64,000 nt of DNA from positions 124,001 to 188,000 of the forward strand of contig NZ_JAWLHG010000001.1 of NCBI RefSeq assembly GCF_041690465.1, read 5' to 3'. The notes beneath the pieces were generated by a model. That model did not search any database and had not been told where the DNA came from. It was given only the letters and a program-made list of their open reading frames with translations. Below are positions 59,904-64,000 of this stretch, piece by piece. A program made the translations under genes and the position numbers. Numbering within the stretch: position 1 is the stretch's first letter; every line of letters starts with the position of its first letter. This DNA is from Falsiroseomonas sp041690465 (GTDB lineage Bacteria; Pseudomonadota; Alphaproteobacteria; Acetobacterales; Acetobacteraceae).

Positions 59904-62900
59904 TCAGACGACCAGGATGTCGCCGGCGCCGAGCGTCACGCCGCCGCGCAGGATGGCGACGAGGTCGCGCGCCCCGTCGCCGGCGCCGTCATCGTCCCAC
60001 CAGAGCCGGCCGTTGTCGGTCTCGAAGATGAAAGTGCCGAGGCCGGGCGTCGCCGCCTGACCGCTGAGGTTCGCGAGGAAGCGGGAGGGGTCGAGCGTGC
60101 CGGGCGCCAGCGAAGCATCGAAGGCCGCGCCGAGAATGCCGATACGATCCACGCCGAGGGTGAAATCGATGATGATGTCGGACTCGGCGAAGCTCGGGGG
60201 GACGGCGCTGAGCAGGAACAGGTCGGCGTCGTCCCCGCCTATCAGACGGTCACGCCCGGCGCCGCCATCCAGCGTGTCGGCACCCGACCCGCCCAGCATC
60301 GTGTCCTCGCCGAGGCCGCCGAGCAGGCTGTCGGCGCCGCCGTCGCCGCGCAGGCGGTCGCCGCCCTCGCCGCCATCGAGCGTGTCGGCGCCGTCATAGG
60401 CGATCAGGAAGTTTGCACCGGCATTGCCGATCAGCAGGTTGTCGCCGCCATTGCCCTTGAGGTCCAGCGCGTCGCTGCCCTCGAGCACGCCGGCTTCCAT
60501 GTTCGGGCGGAGCTTGAAGGACACCGTGCCGGAGACGGTATCGGCCCCGCGAGCGACGCCCTCGGTGGCGACATCGAGCGGGTCGTCCACGCGGTAGAAA
60601 TCGTCACCCGGGCCGCCCACCAGGGCATCCTGGCCGGCACCGCCATCCAGCGTGTCGTTGCCGCCGCGGCCGAAGATGGTGTCGTTGCCGGCGCCGCCCT
60701 CCACCGAGTCGTCGTCGCCGCCGAACACCAGCAGCTCGCCGGCGGGGCCGAAGTCCAGGGCCACCAGCAGCGGATCGTGGTCCGATGCGCGGAAGGGCAC
60801 GGTGCCGTCGAAGATCGCGGGGTCGCGGCCGAAATCGAGATTGTAGTCGAGCGCGTCGGCCTCGTCGGCGTTGATGTACCAAGGCGCCGCGCCGGCGACC
60901 TTCGCCGCGAGCGCGGCCGAGGCCAGCGCATGGTCGAGCGAGCCGGTCAGCCCGTCGAAGACGTAGGAATACTCGCCGGGCTGCTCCAGGTTCACGTAGC
61001 CGCCATTCTTCAGCACCTGGATGGGGTCTTCCATCGCATAGGCGTTGAGGTCGCCGATGATCAGCACGTCCTGGTCGTTCGCGCCGGTCGGGTCGGTGGC
61101 GAGCCAGGCCAGCAGCTCCTGCGCCTGCTGCACGCGCGTGGCGTTCGACAGGGCCTGGCCATCACCCTGGTCGGCATCGCCGGGCAAGGTGGCGGCGGAG
61201 CCCTTCGACTTGAAGTGGTTCACCGTGACGGTGAAGACCTCGCCGCTGGCCAGATCCTCGAAGCTCGCGGCGATCGGGGCGCGGCCGGACTCCGCGATCA
61301 GCCCGCTGTCGAGGATGGAGATCGTGGTCCCGCCGGCGAGCTGCACCGCGTCGTTGCGGTAGATCAGCCCGACCGCGATGGCGTCGCTGCCGACGAACTG
61401 CGTGTCGGGGTTCACCCAGGACCAGACATCGGTGCCTTCGATCGCGTTGAGGCCCTCGACGATGAATTCGATGGCGTTGCCGGAGGAGCCGGGCTGGAAA
61501 TCGTTCTCCAGCTCGATCAGGCCGATGACTTCGGCCCCGAGCAGGTCGAGCGTGGTGAGCAGCTTTTCCGCCTGCCGGTCGAACTCCCCGAGGCTGTTCG
61601 CGCCGCGTGGCTGGAAGCCGGCCGCCGTGACGGCGCCGCCAGCGTTCAGGGTCGTGAAGAAATTGAGCACATTGAAGGAGGCGACCGTCAGCGTGCCGCC
61701 GAGTTCGGGCGGCGCATCAGGGCGCGGATTGCCTTCGTCGAAGGTGTTGGCGCCGTCCTCGGTTGCGCGCAGGCGCCAGGTGGCGCCGCTGGTCGCATTG
61801 CCCGCCCACTGGTAGTCGAGGACGCCGGTCAGACCGGTGACGGTATCGCCCATGCGCGGCGCATTTGCGGTGGCGTAGGTCGGCCCGAATCCGTCGAGGT
61901 TGCCGATCAGCGCATTCTGGACATTCAGCCCGTCGTCATAGGTGATGGTCCGCGCGCCCACCTCGATCAGCGAGGCCTGGTAGCCGGCGGTGCTCGGCGC
62001 GTTCTCCTGGGTGAACTGCGCCGGGCGGTCGCCGGCGACGAGCTTGATCTCGTTGAACCGGTCGAGCTGGAACTGCTCGGTGACGGTCAAGGTCTGCGGG
62101 AAGGTGACCCGCATCCCCTCATAGGCTTCGAGGTCGGGCTGTACATCGCCGTTCTGGCTCAGCGTCGTCGCGGCGGCGGGCAGCAGGATCTGGACGGCGT
62201 TGGGCAGCGGGTTCGCGGCGTTGACGACACTGATGCTGGCGGCGTTGAGCTGCGTCAGGCCGAAATACTCCGACACCGTGCCGGTGACCCGCACGCGGTC
62301 GCCGACCGCGACATCGCCGATGGCGCTGCCCTGGAAGACGAAGATGCCTTCCGAAGTCAGCGCATTGCCGTCGGCTTCGGCATCCTCCTCCTGCAGGTAG
62401 AAGCCCTGCAGGTCGCGCCGCGCATCGGCGTCGCCGTTCTGGAAGTCGCCGACCACGATGGCCTCGACCGTGACGGTCTGGCCGGCCAGCGGGCTCGCGG
62501 CGCCCGCGCCCTGGATCGCGTGGATCAGGGTCAGCGCGGCGTCGTCGTTGAGGATGGTGCCGGTGCCGCTGGCGTCCAGCAGCGTGGTCGTGCCCGTGGT
62601 GTTGACCAGGTTGGCGAGGGTGACGGTGAAGGTCTCGTCCGGCTCCACCGTGGTGTCGCCGTTGATGGTGATGGAAACCTGCCGACTCAGGGCACCGCCG
62701 GCGGCGAAGTCGAGCGTGCCGAACCCGGCCGCGTAGTCGCTGTCCGCCGTGGTCGCGGTGCCGTCGGAGGTGGCGAAGTCCACGCTGAAGGCGCCGGTGT
62801 TGCCGGTGCGGCTGACGGTGAAGGTCAGCAGCGCCGTGCCGGCATCGCCCTCGGCGACGGAGACGTCGTCAATGGAGACGCTTTCGCCGACGGGCGGCGC

Positions 62901-63977
62901 ATAGGCCTGGTTCGGGGCGCCGGGCGTGTTCAGTGCCTCGCCCACCACCGGCGTGCCGGCGAAGCCGGCGATGCCCGCCAGGTCGAAGTCGTTGCGCATC
63001 CAGTCGCCGGCGGCGTCGGTGTCGGCGCCCTCCGGGATGCGGCTGGCGCCGCCGGGCGCGAAGGGCAGGCCGTCATAGCTGGCGGTCAGCACCGGCGCGC
63101 CATAGGTCAGGTCGCCCGCGCCGCCGTCATTCACCGCGATGCCGTCGGTGATCGCGGTCCAGGGCGTGACATCGAGCACGCCGTCATTGTCGGTGTCGAG
63201 GTCGGTGCCGACGGTGCCGGTCCAGTCGGACACCAGCAGCAGCGTGACGGTGCCGTTCTCGTAGGTGTTGGCGACGACGTTCCCGAGCCAGTAGCCCGCC
63301 GCATCCGTCGTGCCGACCCGCAACACGCTCTCCACGGTGCCGGCGCTGGTCCCCGCATCGCCTTCGATCTGGAGCAGATAGAGCGACGAGAGATCCGTGC
63401 TCGGCGCGCCCTTCACCTCGACGTACTCGACGTCCGTGCCGGTCGTGCTGAAGCTGAACTCGTTGATCACCGGCATGACCACGGCCGCGGCGAAGCTCTG
63501 GCCGGCATTCACGCTGCCGGGGCTGTTGTCGCCGGTCGCGGCCCAGGCGAAGTCCGCATACTCGTCGCCGGTGCCGATCAGGTGCAGCGAGAAGCCGATG
63601 GGCGTGTTGCTGGCCTGCGAAATGCCGATATCCGTGCTGGCCACGCCATCCGCCGCGCCGCCGACGCCGACGAGGCTGCCCTCATAGCTGAGGAACTGGA
63701 CGAGCGCGCCGGTATCGTCCACCAGCGCGATGCCGTCCGGCGAGCCGTTCTGGATCCCGTTGGAAGGATAGCTGAAGGATACCGTACCGAAGCCGCCTGA
63801 CTGGTTGGCGATGACGCCGCTGAGGCTCCGCGTGTCGTAGGATGTGCCGCCGTTCCCGTTGTAGAGGACCAGCGACCAGCCGGCGAGGTCGGTGCCGGCC
63901 GTGCCGGCGACCTCGACGAACTCGCCGGTATCGGTCCCGTCATTGTCGTAGTGGAACTCGTTGATCCAGACGGCCAT
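59904..63977 (-). CDS. Large extracellular nuclease of the ExeM/NucH type with RTX repeats
   Basis: 1357 residues. Order: lamin-tail domain (about 1-165, starts VWINEFHYDNDGTDTGEFVE), second lamin-tail-like domain (165-360), Calx-beta domain (365-480, VSVAEGDAGTALLTFTVSRT), OB-like region (485-720), exonuclease/endonuclease/phosphatase domain (760-1130: TVASFNVLNFFTTL, VIGLIELENDF, VTVNHFKSKGSAA, IIGDLNAYAM, FRASDHDPLLVAL), then RTX calcium repeats (GGAGNDTIFGRGGNDTLDGG) and a C-terminal secretion end. No signal peptide, so type I secretion is expected, but no ABC/HlyD/TolC genes are in view. Likely degrades extracellular DNA. GGGGAG lies 9 nt before the ATG. Confidence 0.92.
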   Translation of the reverse strand: MAVWINEFHYDNDGTDTGEFVEVAGTAGTDLAGWSLVLYNGNGGTSYDTRSLSGVIANQSGGFGTVSFSYPSNGIQNGSPDGIALVDDTGALVQFLSYEGSLVGVGGAADGVASTDIGISQASNTPIGFSLHLIGTGDEYADFAWAATGDNSPGSVNAGQSFAAAVVMPVINEFSFSTTGTDVEYVEVKGAPSTDLSSLYLLQIEGDAGTSAGTVESVLRVGTTDAAGYWLGNVVANTYENGTVTLLLVSDWTGTVGTDLDTDNDGVLDVTPWTAITDGIAVNDGGAGDLTYGAPVLTASYDGLPFAPGGASRIPEGADTDAAGDWMRNDFDLAGIAGFAGTPVVGEALNTPGAPNQAYAPPVGESVSIDDVSVAEGDAGTALLTFTVSRTGNTGAFSVDFATSDGTATTADSDYAAGFGTLDFAAGGALSRQVSITINGDTTVEPDETFTVTLANLVNTTGTTTLLDASGTGTILNDDAALTLIHAIQGAGAASPLAGQTVTVEAIVVGDFQNGDADARRDLQGFYLQEEDAEADGNALTSEGIFVFQGSAIGDVAVGDRVRVTGTVSEYFGLTQLNAASISVVNAANPLPNAVQILLPAAATTLSQNGDVQPDLEAYEGMRVTFPQTLTVTEQFQLDRFNEIKLVAGDRPAQFTQENAPSTAGYQASLIEVGARTITYDDGLNVQNALIGNLDGFGPTYATANAPRMGDTVTGLTGVLDYQWAGNATSGATWRLRATEDGANTFDEGNPRPDAPPELGGTLTVASFNVLNFFTTLNAGGAVTAAGFQPRGANSLGEFDRQAEKLLTTLDLLGAEVIGLIELENDFQPGSSGNAIEFIVEGLNAIEGTDVWSWVNPDTQFVGSDAIAVGLIYRNDAVQLAGGTTISILDSGLIAESGRAPIAASFEDLASGEVFTVTVNHFKSKGSAATLPGDADQGDGQALSNATRVQQAQELLAWLATDPTGANDQDVLIIGDLNAYAMEDPIQVLKNGGYVNLEQPGEYSYVFDGLTGSLDHALASAALAAKVAGAAPWYINADEADALDYNLDFGRDPAIFDGTVPFRASDHDPLLVALDFGPAGELLVFGGDDDSVEGGAGNDTIFGRGGNDTLDGGAGQDALVGGPGDDFYRVDDPLDVATEGVARGADTVSGTVSFKLRPNMEAGVLEGSDALDLKGNGGDNLLIGNAGANFLIAYDGADTLDGGEGGDRLRGDGGADSLLGGLGEDTMLGGSGADTLDGGAGRDRLIGGDDADLFLLSAVPPSFAESDIIIDFTLGVDRIGILGAAFDASLAPGTLDPSRFLANLSGQAATPGLGTFIFETDNGRLWWDDDGAGDGARDLVAILRGGVTLGAGDILVV

Positions 63978-64000
63978 GACCTGTGCTCCCCGATCGGGAT

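Noticed and set aside
60777..63800. 1007-codon plus-strand frame opposite the RTX nuclease
   Set aside because: Shadow of a domain-rich gene; no motif, biased Gly/Arg/Asp composition.

Overview
The window is very GC-rich, densely packed DNA of an alphaproteobacterium, most likely a member of the Acetobacteraceae (Roseomonas-like). The evidence is gene content and style: an NrsF-controlled ECF sigma factor, alphaproteobacterial PheA, EbfC-RecR behind DnaX, a GMC-dehydrogenase/cytochrome c oxidase cluster, the gpmI-envC-ctpA-YibQ order, frequent GTG/TTG starts and 4-bp ATGA/GTGA overlaps. Assignment to family is inference; there is no rRNA here. Only one tRNA (Arg, CCT) and one SRP RNA were found. 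I saw no CRISPR array, integrase or transposase.

Layout. 1-8.2 kb is mostly housekeeping: an IMPase/HisN-type phosphatase running off the left edge, a membrane cytochrome c, pheA, a small lipoprotein, nudC, an exported YHS protein, the SRP RNA, dnaX, ebfC and recR. 7.7-15.3 kb is a stress region: a YciE-like ferritin-fold protein, tRNA-Arg, a decayed EAL-domain gene, a flavin disulfide reductase plus VTT membrane protein, a peroxiredoxin-like protein with a truncated GST, a DUF302 protein, the sigF-nrsF pair and an OpgC-type acyltransferase. 15.4-20.5 kb holds an AI-2E-type permease and a run of exported low-complexity proteins: three related but unrecognised proteins, two PRC-barrel proteins and a Cu,Zn superoxide dismutase. 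20.5-28.7 kb encodes an AsmA-like protein, an MFS carrier, MgtC, a Do-type protease and a Na/Ca-type antiporter. 28.7-40.1 kb is one long minus-strand cluster: fused oxidase subunits I/III, subunit II with its own haem c, two dihaem cytochromes c, a GMC dehydrogenase with small subunit, CtaG and a FixJ/FixL-like two-component pair. 40.2-52.9 kb is mixed: DUF2254, MscS, TauE, ackA, proA, an exported SDR, an exported FAH-like protein, nadD-rsfS-rlmH, NnrU and a voltage-gated cation channel. 53-58.6 kb is gpmI-envC-ctpA-YibQ. The right end has a Bcr/CflA carrier and a 1357-residue RTX nuclease.

How it fits together. The most interesting signal is regulatory. The motif GTAACC-N16-CGAA, which I recall as the promoter of NrsF-type sigma factors in Caulobacter, occurs perfectly at three places, each correctly oriented just upstream of a gene: the YHS protein, the disulfide reductase/VTT operon and the OpgC gene. 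A fourth copy with a 15-bp spacer precedes the sigma gene. Together they look like a local envelope/redox regulon built around sigF-nrsF. A second pattern, GGAAC-N16-CGTT (EcfG general stress type), precedes the YciE-like gene.

Other notable points are three adjacent exported proteins sharing an ERGYRAGREEERR-like motif, a (CAG)17 microsatellite just after the SodC signal peptide, a PRC-barrel frame that runs without a stop through a terminator-like hairpin into sodC, and an RsfS with a histone-H1-like Ala/Lys/Pro tail and a puzzling start.
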